Below, in pieces: positions 21,359 to 36,100 of a stretch of 64,000 nucleotides of DNA. Position numbers and translations under genes: made by a program. The notes under the pieces were generated by a model. The model saw only the letters and a list, made by a program, of their open reading frames with translations. It had not been told where the DNA came from and searched no databases. Position 1 is the first letter of the stretch. Each line of letters opens with the position of its first letter. The stretch is from Rhynchosporium graminicola (lineage: Eukaryota; Ascomycota; Leotiomycetes; Helotiales; Ploettnerulaceae): the NCBI GenBank assembly GCA_900074885.1, contig FJUW01000010.1:821394-885393 (forward strand). Reading direction: 5' to 3'.

Positions 21359-22503
21359 TCAAGGTAGTAGCCCAACAACGAGACCCATCACCACCGCACC
21401 CGACACAGTCCACTTTCCTACAATCTTGCCCGCTCCCGAAGCTCGCTCCACCTCCGCCAAATCCCTACTCCCAGGTCGCGTCTGATTAGCACTAACACAC
21501 ATCAACCGCGCATCCGTCCATCTAGTCTCACCTCCTCCAACAGCACCACTCTGCGCCGTCTTATCATCCGTTTCCTTCAACCAACCCACCATAAGAACAG
21601 GCAACGCGTTCAACACCGCACGATTATACAACGTGAAATTCCCACTCTCCGTACTCGCTCCCTGCCAACTAAAGAACGGTTCATCCTCCAGCGTCGAATT
21701 ACCAGGATTTACCAATGGACAGCCTGGCTCAAGAGTGTTTCCCCCATCGGTGAAATTGCTAGACAGGAATTGAGAGGAGACGGTCCCGGCTATGATGTCT
21801 TTGCAGGGTGAGTCGTCGCTGGTGAGGCTACCTGAACTCCCGAAAAGAGAGGGACAGGAGAAATCTTGACGACTTCCGGATGAGCGAGCGGATAAGGCCT
21901 CGGCGTTTTGGGTGACAATCTGGAGGATGTGGGCGCGGCAGGCAGAAGTGAAGACCGAGCTACAGGTTCCGTCATCGCCGTTTCCTCGGTTCTTGTAGTC
22001 GCTGAGATCATTAAATGCGAAGACGCAGCCTGTGTATGGGAGGGAGGATGCGTCGGTGAGGTTTTGAATAGGGCTGTTGAAAAGTTGATGAGTTAGTTAG
22101 TCGTAATTTTTGTAGTTACAATAGGAGTAGAAGGGGAATTAGATAAGTCGAGATCTTACTCAGTCTGCAGAGTAATGGTCTGTGAGATGGCTGTTCGATT
22201 CCCAGGTTTCTCGCCGTTGATAACGTATCGAGACCATGTCCATGTTGACTCTGGGTACGTGTCGTTTACTCTGAAACCAGGGATGGATATCGAGCCACTG
22301 GCGTTATAAGTGGCATTTGGAAACCACGACGCATTAGTTCTCACCGCCTGTCAGTTATAACTTATCAGTAATAGTCCTGTATGTTCGAGAGTTGTGTCTA
22401 CCTGGCATCTGTCTTCGTTGGACTGGGTATAACTATCTTGAGCTTCTGTAAAGCTGGAAAGATATGCTGCTACGAGCAGTGGGACCGTCGTGAAGGATCG
22501 CAT
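21359..22503 (-). CDS. secreted, N-glycosylated, probable GPI-anchored protein
   Basis: Three exons: 22503-22402, 22347-22160 and 22073-21359, giving 334 residues. Introns are 54 bp (phase 0) and 86 bp (phase 2). The N-terminus (MRSFTTVPLLVAAYLSSFTEA) is a signal peptide with likely cleavage after TEA. The mature chain holds ten N-x-S/T sequons (NAS, NAT, NAS, NDT, NRT, NLT, NFT, NST, NFT, NQT) and several Cys (CQ, GCVF, GTC, SAC, SCP, PCK, GCP, MCV) suited to disulfides. The C-terminus ends in a hydrophobic stretch (TVSGAVVMGLVVGLLP) after a small-residue SGAG site, as in GPI-anchored cell-wall or plasma-membrane proteins. No enzymatic motif is visible and I do not recognise the family. The first intron lies just after the signal peptide region, common in secreted fungal proteins. 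Confidence 0.75.
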
Positions 22504-23605
22504 GGTCAGTATGCCTAATTACGACTGTTGTTCGTCTCCGTATTGTTCCCCTTCAAAGCTAAGGGTGGTCAAGACCCGAGCGAGTAAACAAATTAAGATA
22601 AGAAGTCAAATCACTACTTGTTCCTTTCAATTTATACCAGGGAGAGTGCCAGTAATTAAGTAATATTCATAACAATATCAACCTCTATATTTAAACCAAA
22701 CATAAAGAAGATCTTCTCTGCAAACACGAAATGTACGTACAAAGTCAACAAGGCCAAGCCGCCCAAGCCGCTACAGCCCCAACTCTCGGTTCATGAAGCC
22801 GAGAGCCAAGCCTTTGATCAGTGCTAACAATGAATTGCAGACCAGCAAGCCAATGATTGATGTTGTAGAATCGAACTGTTGTCAAGAAACCAAAAACAGT
22901 GCAATGATCAAGAATCCACGGAGAATCTAGTAGGGGGATTTTGCGCAGAGTCACTGGACTTGGTATGCGGCACAGTGCCCTAGTTTCTGGTCTGATGTCA
23001 TATTTGTACGTCTCTTCGCTCCCGGAAACAGGGAGGCTGATCGGATGCTTTGACAGCCTTTCTTGACATTCCGATTAGGCATGTTGCAATTTACATGCAT
23101 CAGGGTACTGAAATTGTCATTCCCCAGATTTCGATACGATATAGTCATGGAAATTTAGTCAAGTCTGTCTCCGAGAGTCTTAGCTCATCTTTGTTATCGG
23201 TATCGGTACAGGTACTCCAGAGATGCTGTTTGAAAGTCTAGCTTGTTGGAGAACCTGTGAGAGTTGCTGGAAGTCGGACAATTAAATGGGAAATACCGGC
23301 GGTCTTGGTGTGGCCGGTATCCCACCTTGGCATCATTTATCTTCATCCTTTACCTGAAGCTTCTCGTTAATATCACGTATAGTGGAAGTCCAGTAGAAAT
23401 TTGAAGTCGTTTTCATCCGGGTACATAATGCCACCACTAGCTATTGCTGTCCAGCTCGCACAATCATATCAGCTTGTAACAAGAGGGATGGAACCAAGGG
23501 CCGGCTTCTAGTCCTTCCACATATCCTGCCAAGACAATTCGAAAGAAGTGTTCTCAGAAACGTCTTTTGGAAAAGAAAGATAGATTTTGGTGATCAGATG
23601 AGACT
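22504..23605. other. intergenic region
   Basis: About 1.1 kb between two minus-strand genes. It should contain the promoter of the GPI-protein gene on the left and the 3' UTR of the aldehyde dehydrogenase on the right. I see no gene. Confidence 0.5.
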
Positions 23606-25100
23606 TCAATCCTTGAAGGTAATTGTTTTCGTGCGAACCCATTCTTCAAGACCACCGGCACCAAATCGGCCGTAACCACTCGATTTTACACCTAAGATTG
23701 AAGTCAGTCACCTATCTCTCACCTCTTGTGTTTCTGTCTCTGTTAGGAGTGGACTTACCACCATGTGGCAAAGCAGTTTCATCATGTACAGTCATGCCAT
23801 TGATATGCACAGCACCACACTCAATCCCCTTCGCAATTCTCAACGCTCTCCCCAAATCCCTCGAAAACACAGCAGCGTTAAGTCCATACTCCGTATCATT
23901 CGCCAACTCCAAAGCTTCCTCCTCGCTCTGCACAGCCATCACGCTGACAGTCGGACCAAAGCTCTCCGTGTAGAAAAGATCCATATCTTTCTTCGTCCCC
24001 ACAACCACAACCGGCATCATAGACGTACCTTCGCCAGCCTTCACATCTCCATGCAGCACCCTCGCTCCCTTACCAACAGCATCAGCCACTAACTTTTTGT
24101 TCTTCTGTACACCAGCCGCATTAATCAAAACGGGCTTCGCACCTCCTTCAGGCGCAAAAGCAGCAACGGCTTTCTTGAACGCAACTTCGAAATCCGGCAA
24201 AACCTTCTCAAAAACGATAATCCGCTCTGTACTCATACAAATCTGACCCCCATGGAGAAAGGCACCAACAGCACATTCCTGAGCCGCAAGTTCCAGATCC
24301 GCATCTTCGCATATAATAGCCGGAGCTTTTCCCCCTAATTCCAAGAGGACAGGCTTAAAATTCTTGGCCGCGAGTTCGGCAATGATACGACCGACGATTG
24401 TCGAGCCCGTGAAATTAATTTTCTTAATGATCGGACTCTCAATCAGATGTTTGGTGATACTCGCTGCGTTTTCAGAGCGATGGGCAACGAGATTCAGCAC
24501 GCCGGCTGGGAGACCCGCATCGTGTAGTGCTTGAACGAGATGCTGCGAGCAGCGGGGACTAAATTCAGGCGCTTTCAAGATCACGGTATTGCCAGCTGCT
24601 AGAGGAAACAACATGGCGCGCATACCTAAGATATAAGGAGCGTTCCAAGGCGCAATGGCGAGCGCAACACCGAATGGCTCCTTTACAACCATTGCTGATA
24701 CGCCTTCCTGTGCTGTTGTTGGGATGAAACCTTGAATGCTGGAGATTCTTCCAGCGACATCTCGCAGCATGTCAATTGCCAAGGTAATGTTGAAGCCGGT
24801 AAATGGTGCTGCGGCCCCGGTTTCTTGCATCATAGTTTCTTTCAATTCCTCTGTTCGTGAGGTTAAAAGATCAGCTGCCCGAAGGAAGATATCTCGCTTT
24901 TGCGGAGGAGGGAGACGTTTCCATGCTGGGAAAGAGGACTGAGCTGCTTGAAGAGCGGTGTCGATATCGGAGATTGAGGCGGATGAAAACTCGTGCAAGA
25001 CTTTGCCAGTAACTGGCGATGAGACGGGGAATGTGATTATGGTAGGATGTGGTTTGTTATTGATTAGGAGGGGATAGACTGGTGGTTGTTGTGAGGCCAT
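23606..25100 (-). CDS. NAD(P)-dependent aldehyde dehydrogenase, aromatic-aldehyde type
   Basis: Two exons, 25100-23759 and 23691-23606, joined over a 67 bp intron (23692-23758); 475 residues, the normal ALDH length. The whole ALDH fold is present: PWNAPY with Asn153, KAPEFSP with Lys176, the NFTGST nucleotide-binding turn, general base Glu254 in LELGGKAP, nucleophile Cys288 in GGQICMS, and ESFGP with Glu379. The intron removes a false ending; the true C-terminus reads VKSSGYGRFGAGGLEEW, the conserved family close. It oxidises an aldehyde to an acid with NAD(P)+, probably in the cytosol, since no targeting signal is visible. Sequence style (short N-terminus, GEVLHEF-like start) resembles the salicylaldehyde/vanillin dehydrogenase subgroup, but substrate is not certain. 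Neighbours give no pathway context. Confidence 0.92.
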
Positions 25101-26488
25101 CTTGGCTAGGCGATTGAATTCTGTGTAGAGTCTTGAGCCAAAGTTGAACGAGATTTAGTTGATTGATCAAGTGGAGTGTCAGTTTGAATATGTCGATATT
25201 TTAAAAAAGACTTTCCTGTTGACAGTGACGTTTTGAGCGCAAATTCAGACCGGGGCGTTTCCGAAATATGGATCGGTGCCAAAACTTGTCGAATGACGTG
25301 TGATAAGATTGATAAATATGGATCAAATCCTGACCTCGTCGCTGTAGTATAACGATCGATGCCTTGAAAAAGAGACTCCTGTAAACAACTCATGGAAGGG
25401 CTTGTATATCTTTATATGAAGTTTTTCACTCCATTCCTTACGGTTTTCAAGAACCTCGTAAGTTTGAAAATGGATGCGGGGTAAAAGCCAAGATTCTGAC
25501 AGGCCCGCTCATCTCGGAAGGAAGGATCGGGAAGTGAAGATTTCGAAATATTCATATTGCACATCCAATTGCATGGATCGATTTGATTTGAAATAATGCC
25601 TTTGCAGGAGGTGAAAGGAAACGTACCTGACTGACATGATTGTGGCTGAGCCTGATTAGTGCACACCAATTACGCCTTTCGTGGTCGATTGCTCCATGGA
25701 CTTGTAGCGTGAGAATGTACCTAAATTGTAGGACTCGATGAAGACGTCACAATCTCGACTGTCATCAAAGCCTCTTGGCAATTTTACGTGACAACCCGTT
25801 GTCTGAAGCTGTATTGTGTGGTTCGTTTGATGTCTGCGACAGTTTTGTTTACTTTAGACTGATCGAGCGAGAGAGTTTTCTTGAGGTGGTCAGGTGGTCA
25901 GCGAGAAGCGAGGATGTGGTGCGGAAGGGGTTTGACAGTGGGTCTCGCATTTCCCATGAGTTATTCTTTAACTTATGGAGAAAAACCTTGAACTTTTGAT
26001 TGTTTTTTGTTGTATGTTGATTGGAACGATAGCCTTGCTGCTCGACAAGGGATGGCGAGACCCCACGTTATAAAGTAGCTACTGGAAAGTCTAATAGGTC
26101 ATGTGAGCTCCGCATGCCGATAAGAACGATTCAACACGCGTCAAAATAAACAGGGTTTGAAACCATTCACTAAGCAGAGCACAATTGAAATCCGTATCGG
26201 CCACCTAGACACTCCATTTATAGATTACTAATGTGTAGGATTTCCATATAGTCAACAACCTTTTGCAAAGATCATGGGATAATGCTGATCTGCAAGATAA
26301 TAGGAAGAAAGCAACGCCAGAGCGCAAACAAACTCCCTGAGCGAATGAAGGGGTATCATATCTCGTACTGTCATAACGTCGTAAACTCCCAAGCCTACCA
26401 ACTTTCCCCTTCCTCGCTTCTCGATTTCGTAAGCGAGAGATGCTTCATTACCGTGAACTCCATCACCCGTTGAAAGAAGTCGTGCAAC
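25101..26488. other. intergenic region
   Basis: About 1.4 kb upstream of the aldehyde dehydrogenase and downstream of the glucanase stop codon. It carries the ALDH promoter. Only short, unrecognised frames are present. Confidence 0.5.
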
Positions 26489-28062
<1,574 letters not shown>

Positions 28063-30790
28063 GATGATGATTTACTGCAACGGGGAGATGTGTATAACTC
28101 AAACAAGCATTCAGAGATGGGATGGAAATCGACAAGTCATAAGTAGGCTGAAAGAAGTGGTCGTGCAAAAGTACCCGGGCAACCACAAGCTTATGTAGAG
28201 AACAAAGGAACAGCCCATCCTTGAATAAAAGGAAATAAAGCGCCGATCTGATCACCAAGCTGCATGGCTGAGTAGCTGGTTTGTGCTCCCCCGCAAATAA
28301 ATTTATATACAATAGTAAGAGGCAGAGGCAGAAGTCGCTGATCATACCCGCAAACGGGAAGTGATTTGGAGGTCCCGAGCTTCCAGGACAAGCTATGAGA
28401 GGCTGGCCAGACCCGAGTACTACGTAGGTAGGTAGTAGATATAAAGCCTTACCGGACGCTCAGTGGTTTCCTAATGATTTTAGTGGCATGTTTTGCTTCT
28501 TTGGTGCCAGGGCCGGCATTGTTCAGGGCTCCCAGTGGCTGGCGCTGGGGTGGCTGCTTTCAAGCGTGCTGGCATTCATCCGTACCCAACCTTCACTGCA
28601 TATGCTCGTCGTAAGGTACCATGAAAAAATTCAGGAAATCTTCAGCCGCGTGTGTTCCCATTGGTTGTATGACCAGGGTTTTCTCGTGCGTTGCAGCGTT
28701 GCAGCGGAAGCCAGCTCAATCAATGGCTTGGACGAATATTGTTCTGTGATACCTACAGCAGGATGAGTTGTCGTCTATGATCCCTACAGAGGCTACTAGA
28801 CTGCACTCGGACGTGTGGTCGCGATATCAGAAGATTTAAAGATCGACGAGAAACAGGTGTCATAGCTGCGGCACTTTCTTGCTTTCCAAATGGCTACCTA
28901 GAATTGGTCATTTCGCGCTCCGGGGAAGGGGACGACACTAAGTCACCGCTCCCATGCTGTATCATTTGAAACCCCAGGTGACCAAAAAGAGAAGCCTCGG
29001 GCCTTCTCACGATCGAGTCAGCTTGGAAGCGGATATTACAAACGGGCCGAGCCCGGGGTATGAGAGACTTCACATTTCAATCACCCAATCGAATACATGT
29101 AGCCAGAATTTGTGTAATTTCGAGCTGGAACGATGCGATCCTCTGTGTAATTCAGAACCTCCTCGTCAGTTCAAATGGGATCATAACATCGGAAGATCAC
29201 GACTGATTCTGGGAGACAGTATTTACTAACGCCCGTAAATCAAACGAACATGAACAGAGCGTCTGCGGATTGTAGCAGTCATTTGGTCTGAATTTGAAGC
29301 TCACCCACAAAATCCCCCTTTATGTCTCGGGTACTGGATGGATCTTCCCTTTTCCCCATGCCGAGGCTAGTCAGAAACGACGATCGACAACCTAAAAGTT
29401 CAAATCCTCTAGCCTCTCTACCTTAAATCCTTAATTTGATTTGTCTTCACCGTCAAACTGTCATCGTCTGACTACTTGAGAGCTTTTACCCTGGGTAGCC
29501 AGCTCGCGAGTTTAAAGCCGCCCGAAGCCATGATTAGGATAGCTGGACTAGGACCCGGCAGTCAGAGAATGCCACTGCGATTATCGAAAGATTCAAATGG
29601 AAGGCTGGGTGTAGACCCGATACAAGAGAGCAAGTGAGTACCCGTAAGGACATCTGAGTGTGACCTTGGCGGTGAAGTACATAATCAGTACGCAGAAAAC
29701 CCGCATGAAATAGTTTTCTATCGTACAAATCGCACTTCGGGACTTGAGATCCGTGGCTCAGCCACGAGAACGCCATCTGATACTTTGAAACCACGCTATG
29801 AATGAATTGCACAAAGCGCGGGGTACAAGATCTTGGTGCTCCTTCTGACAGATCGGCATGTACAACCCTTCTCATGTGATGGTTACAATTGTGTAATTCT
29901 GCAGACGCCACAGAGTCATCAGATGTAGCGATGATCTTAGTTCTCACGATGTCTTGACAGTACACTCATCCAACCTCGTGGTGAGGATCGGACTCGTGAT
30001 ACCTTCTTAGAGCGGTTGAGCGGTATGGAGGCAATTTTGTCCGGTCACGTGATCGTCCTCGATTTTGCATTCGTCTTTCCTGTTCATGTATTTTGAGATG
30101 GTTCATCTTGTATCCTTTCTCTATCCGGCTTCGTTTCCATATCTTTCGCTTCTTGGATACGTCGCGAGATGATGGATGGATCCAGAAACGGCATCGGGAC
30201 ATCTCCTGATTTGAACTCGATAACTGTATGAGTGATGAGCAAATATAAGGGCTTTTCGGACTCAATACTCACCAGGAATCTTGCTTGTATTTACAACCTT
30301 TCTAGCGAGTTCGTCTTTCGATGCAGAGTCTACGGTGTAGGACTCGCTCCACGGTTGATGTTTTGGAGGCAGCAAGGGACTCTTGTAGAGCGGCCTCTTG
30401 GAATCGAAAGCCATAAATTAGAATGTACTGTACAGGAAGACTCGAGGAATGAGACTTGATTTGACACTTCTAAGTAGTTCTTCTTAGTCTCTTAAGAACT
30501 ATTTGCTTTTTGTTCCTCGAAAAGTTTTGTTTTGCCGCCAATCTTGATTGCCACCAAGCAATCCTAGTTGATGCTCGCACGCCGTCGGTTATTATCAGCC
30601 ACACTTTTTCTGCAACTTTTCTTACCCCGCCGCCACCTTTCAACACACCCACCTCGAACGATATCGGGCTCCTTACACAGAACCAGACGAGCGACACCGG
30701 ACATCCAGCGCAAACTGTCAAACTCCCGGGCCTTCGAGAAGCGTTTGACGGCGGCAAAAGCAAATCCTCGGCAGGCAAACCTCACTCCGC
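28063..30790. other. intergenic region (2.7 kb)
   Basis: It lies between two divergent genes (the glucanase, minus; the Zn2Cys6 regulator, plus) and contains both promoters. Frames such as 28488-28766 and 29534-29965 are short and unlike any family I know. No RNA gene is recognisable. Confidence 0.5.
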
Positions 30791-33158
30791 ATGGAAGGTG
30801 GTGGTCAAGGGGTTGGCGCGAATGCTATGAGTGGTGAGGCTTCAAGCCCAACGACCAGCATTCGTCCAGGTACTGGGGGTAGCTATAACAAGAGGAAGAG
30901 GAATGGAATTGGGTTCGAGAGCAGTCATGGCAGTGGCGGAGAAGATAATGAAGAAGAAGCAGAAAGACGTAGGCAGCCGGGCGTGAAGAGGGCTTGCAAT
31001 GAATGCCGACAGCAGAAAGTGAGTCATCATATTGGAGAAGAGAGTGGAAGAATTGCCCGCGATTGTAAATTGGGGCTGTACTATTGAAGAGTACATACTG
31101 ATGTTTATAACCTCAGCTGCGATGCGATGTCGTCCAAGACCCCTTCACCGTCTGCAGCCGGTGCAGTCGATTGAAGCTCGAGTGCAAGATCGAATCGAAC
31201 TTCAAGCGCGTTGGCAAGAGAAGCAAGCATGCTGAGATGGAGAAGCAGATTGAACGCCTGAGACGAAGTCTACAGCGCGCACAGGCACAAGGTTTCACAG
31301 TTGATGAGGAGGAGGACATCGAATCGCCTATTGCGAATGGTTCATATTCGCGCCATAACCAATCTTACATGGGCTCCGAGGAAGCAGTCTCATCACTCCT
31401 ACATTTGAAGCAGGGCGGATCGTACCAATTGCCACACATTGTACATGAGATCGAGAACGTTGGATTGACGGAAGTGGCCATCAATGACCTTTTCAATGAG
31501 TTCTGGTTGTGCTATCACCCATTCCTTCCATTCTTGAATCCTCATCAATCTCCAGACCAATACTATGCACAGCACCCCCTGCTATTTTGGGCTATGGTTG
31601 CAGTCGCTGCTCGCAGATATATAGCGGATCCTGGCTTATTGACTGCCGTATCAGGACCTCTGTCGAGACTTCTCTGGCAAACTGTTGGCGAGGTTCCTAA
31701 TAACCACTTTGTTGTGAAAGCATTATGCTTGATGTGCACATGGCCTTTGCCCACAAGTACAACGTCCACAGACCCAACACACATTCTCTGTGGTGTCATG
31801 ATGAAGACCGCTACCGGCATTGGACTCCATCGCCCGAAACACACTCAGGACTTCTCCCGTGTCTCTGTTGACTTAAATCGAGAGCAGTTGCATGACCGAG
31901 TCACGACTTGGGCGGTATGCAATATTGTTGCGCAAAGCGTTGGAACAGGATATGGTCAGCCAGCCTCCACTCTGTATGACTGGACACTTGCCATTAGACC
32001 AGGAGAGGAAACTCCATTTACCTTACCAAAGGAACTCGAAGCTCGACTTCAAATCGAGCGATTTTGCGACAAAGTGTCGAAGGAGATGTACAGTAATGCA
32101 AGCGATCCTCGAGGCGTTGCAGGTGACGAGCTCCGCGCTATCTTGACTCGGGTTTACAAGCGAGAATACAGCGAACTTCGGGTCTCGATACTCTCACGAA
32201 CCGACCTGTCACCAGTTGTCCAACTTCACCTCAAAGCTGCTGGTCTTCATCTAAGGTTATCGGCTTTCTTTGACTCGAGTTCTACTCCAGGATATCTGAG
32301 TGATCTCATGGGACTGTGGCTAGCAACTGTTGAATTCTTGGATTACGTTCTCGAACATAACACACCCACGCTAGAAAATCCTCGAGCAAGCATTCTTCGC
32401 TACGCAACGAACTACATTTTGCAAATGATAGACGCCGCCTGCTTTGCCTTGCTCAAATTGCTCGGCTCTTTCTTCTCGGCCTCAATTGATTTTGACCGGG
32501 GACGTTTGCTATTCCATCGTACCATCCACGTAATTCGAAGTATGAGCATCATCAACAATGATCTTCCATCGAGACTCGCCGAGCTCATGGTCCAAATGTG
32601 GAATGGAGCACGAGTAGAACAGCGCAGCCAACAGCAGGCAACCAACAATAAAAACGGGAATGAACTTCGATCTCTCGTTGATGATAGTCTACAACTAAAA
32701 GTTCGCTGCCGCATGAGCATGTCGCTAATGTTCGATTCTATCTGGCGCTGGCGCGAAGAGTTCCAGGCCCAAGGTCGCGGTAGTCTTGAAGGTTCGTTAC
32801 CCCATTCTCTCCTTCCTTGCGCCTAAGGTGCGCAATCCACTCAAAACTAACAGCGTCCACAGCTGCTATGAAAAATCCCACTAATCCAGATTCCGCCGCA
32901 GAATCATCAGCTTCCTCAGTACACATGGATCCCGTGATGTTGTCACCCTCCCAGCAAGGGAATCACCATCATCTGAATCCTGCAGGCTCTGCCACTCCTA
33001 GCTCCCATGGCTTGCCTTCTGGTATGATGGGAGGTGTTGGTTACGGAGAGAATAATTACGAGGTCTTTGATCCGTTGAACTGGATGTTGGATGGCCTAGT
33101 CGACTTCCCGTACTCCTATGCTGCTGTGCAGGGCTTGGAGCAAAATGGGATGAGCTGA
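30791..33158 (+). CDS. Zn2Cys6 fungal transcription factor, Leu3/War1-like
   Basis: Three exons: 30791-31018, 31117-32791 and 32863-33158, giving 732 residues. Introns are 98 bp (phase 0) and 71 bp (phase 1). The zinc cluster is assembled across intron 1: Cys69-x2-Cys72-x6-Cys79-x9-Cys89-x2-Cys92-x6-Cys99, within RACNECRQQK joined to LRCDVVQDPF. A basic linker (SNFKRVGKRSKHAEMEKQI) and a short coiled coil for dimerisation follow; this linker style recalls Leu3/War1-type regulators. Residues about 150-500 form the helical fungal-specific middle region (FWLCYHPFLPFLNPH, TATGIGLHRPKH). The C-terminal 95 residues are Ser/Pro/Gly-rich and end near FDPLNWMLDGLVDFPY, a likely acidic-hydrophobic activation region. 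The target genes are unknown. Intron 2 offers two in-frame acceptors 9 nt apart; the distal one at 32862 fits the branch spacing better. Confidence 0.9.
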
Positions 33159-36100
33159 TCACCTATCTCCCGGCCATGCGGATATGATGGCAACGAACTG
33201 AATCTTGAGATGGACCATCTGGCTGGGTCGGATGTATTTTAGGGTGGATAGCTCCTACGACTCCTCAGCAGCTTCTACCTGAAAACTCGCCAGCCAGCAT
33301 TTATCACGCTTATCATGAGGACCCACCTTCTCTACCTACTTTCTCGGGAAGGCTTCACCATTATAAATCATGTCTTTTTCTCTGTTAATGTTTGGGAGGC
33401 GTTTATATCTGATCACGACGGCATGAATAAAACAACCTTGCATGGGATGTGCGGATACAACCTTGGTTCTTATTTCATTTCCTGTTCTTTCTCGTTTTTC
33501 TTTTTACGATTCCCCGGAGCAAAATTGTCGGAAATGTGGTTGGTTTGTTGGGTCGCTCGTCTGTATTGTGGATTTGAACGCGTGGATATACATGCTTGGT
33601 GAAATCATGGGCGTCTCGTGGATCCGTGAATGGAGGGGCATACAGGAAATAAGCACAACGAATTGGAGAATCAAATTGTGTTACATGACTTGAATTGAGA
33701 TAAGTCACACAATGGTATGAACGTATGTGCCCATTGCATGCCAGGAAATGATAACCACCTTTTCCGGCCTCATGATTTGGAGAGTACAACGCTTTGCTCG
33801 AACATGAATATCGTGTAGTTTAGCTAACCTGGAATGAAAATTTCGAAGAAATATGAATCCAATATGGCCACTCAACATCTTATACCCAAAAATACCTACA
33901 GGTCATCAAAGTATGAGAAAGAGATATACGCAATTTTGATCTCGACATACACATCCCTTTTAGGATGTTTGATTTACTATATCCTGAAAAGTCTCACGTC
34001 CCGATTTTTCAGAGAAGGGAAATTTTTAGGAATTGATATCGCGAAGGGTCGAGAATGTACTGACAGAGCGATAGAAAGTAGATCGATATGGGAATCAAGA
34101 AGGGTGTACGTAGAATTGTCAGCTGTGGAAGGAAAGGACGTGGCTGGAGAGGCGAGGCGAGGCGAGGTGAGACGAGGCAGGATGAGATGATGACAGGATG
34201 AATGAGATGAGATGGGATTTTTTTTTTTGACGTAATGAACAGGTGTCTGTCTTATTTCCACTACTTCGAAGGATATGACCACACTGATCTGTTTCTTCGA
34301 TATTTTTTCCTCCTGTATATATTGGGGAGAGGTCTGTATATATGGTAAAACACCTGTACGAGAATGGAACAGTACCTGCCGGACCTAGGTCCCCTCTTGT
34401 GTAGGACTGAACCAAGGAGATCTTCCTCTTTGTCGCCCGACACACTTCCTACCTATCTTTCTATGCGAGTACTATGAGTGGGAGGCAAATAAGGAAGGAA
34501 GTATTGGGCATGACATAAGGGGGAGGAGGTATGTGGGTCCGTGAAGCGAGCGCTTGGAGGCTAATTTAGTGCTTTCGAAAGGGTATCTTGACTACGAACC
34601 TACGTCTGGAAAGATCTCTCAATCTGCTTATTTTACCTGCGTTCCGACGAGGCAATAAGCAACACGTGAGGAGAATCGATTATCGACGCGTGGGCTCTGT
34701 TTTCCAAGGTGTGGAAATGGGCTTCATCAGGAGGCGGGCACAGATCACTTGGTGGGCGGCAACGAGGCCAATCCCGCGTCCTGATTAGCCCTCAGCAATT
34801 TTCATCTCGGGAAATATCATGATGCCACGCATACAACGCCTTGAGTCTCTTTCTCTCGTTTTGTACATGTCGGCTATGTAGGCTACGAGAGACATCATGT
34901 TTGGGGTATGCTGAGGCATGTCGCGAGATACCTCCACGTTTCCGCGATCCTCTGCATGGCGCGTTGACTGACAAGATCGGAGTGGAGAGAGGGCTAATGT
35001 GCTGGTATGTTGCGATTCCTAGGTATGGTAGGACAGATTTTCGAGATATTGTTGGGGCATGATTGAAGAGAGATGTAAATATTTGAAAGACATGCTGACC
35101 TGCGCGCGAAAATTCAGGTTCGATCAAGGACTCACATTTGATCATGCTGGTAAGCTTTGAACGTGACTCAGAAGCTGATAGCTGATCGTGTAGTAGGACT
35201 GCTATTCAGCATCTCAGATAATCACGCATGGGATATCTGTAACACATGGTTGAGCTAATTTGCCGATTACCGGCCGGCATTTTGTACTCAAGTCGCTAGG
35301 CCGATCAGCTTGGTCCGGATGCCAGATGGCGTTTTCGGCTCTAACCTGTTTACAGCTAAGCCTCTATCCGCATTCGTATCTTCCCCTCCAATATGTGTTG
35401 TTCCGAGGCGAGGTATTCCTTCGAAAATGCCCTGGCATCGACAAAGATCATTGAAAATTTGAGAGTATAACTCGCAAAGTCGCTGAAATCCCTGTTCGTG
35501 GATGCTTAGTTCTGAAGGTCCGAATCTGGAGGCTTTATCTTGACGATCTATGGAGCCTCCGGAATTTCGAGCATGGCTCAAAGCCTGTAGGCATACGCCG
35601 TATAGGCAGGTTATTGATATGCAAAAGAGCTGGTAGTTCCTCCGCGAAATTGAGATTTATCAGTCTGTCGCAGATTCGCATACTGAACGTAAGATCGACT
35701 GATGGCACAGGTCCTCTTCCTATGTACCTTTCGTGGTCGGATTTCTTCAAATCCCTTCACTAACGAGCTTGTTCATGAAAGGCGCAGGTTTCAAGTGGCA
35801 CGAAAGGTTTCGCATTCGATTGCCATTTCTGCCTAAGTCTGATATTTGCTGATCCTCTAGTGATGTGCGGTGATGATATGTTGATTGAAATTTCTGTTTT
35901 CGGCCAGTGAAGAAGGGTGTCGGGCCATCCAGATGGCCTTGTTATGATGGCGGTCTTCCCAAAGGCCGCAAGTACGTGTGCACCACATGACAGTGCTCCT
36001 CTACATCAAATTCTACTTTGATGCTGCTCTGACGAAAAAGCTCTATCAAATTGCCGGACCACTTTCTCTCGTACACTCGACTTGCTTTTGTCGCACCATT

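Noticed and set aside
28488..28766. 92-codon plus-strand frame starting at ATG
   Set aside because: A short lone frame with no motif, no clear signal sequence and no splice partners.
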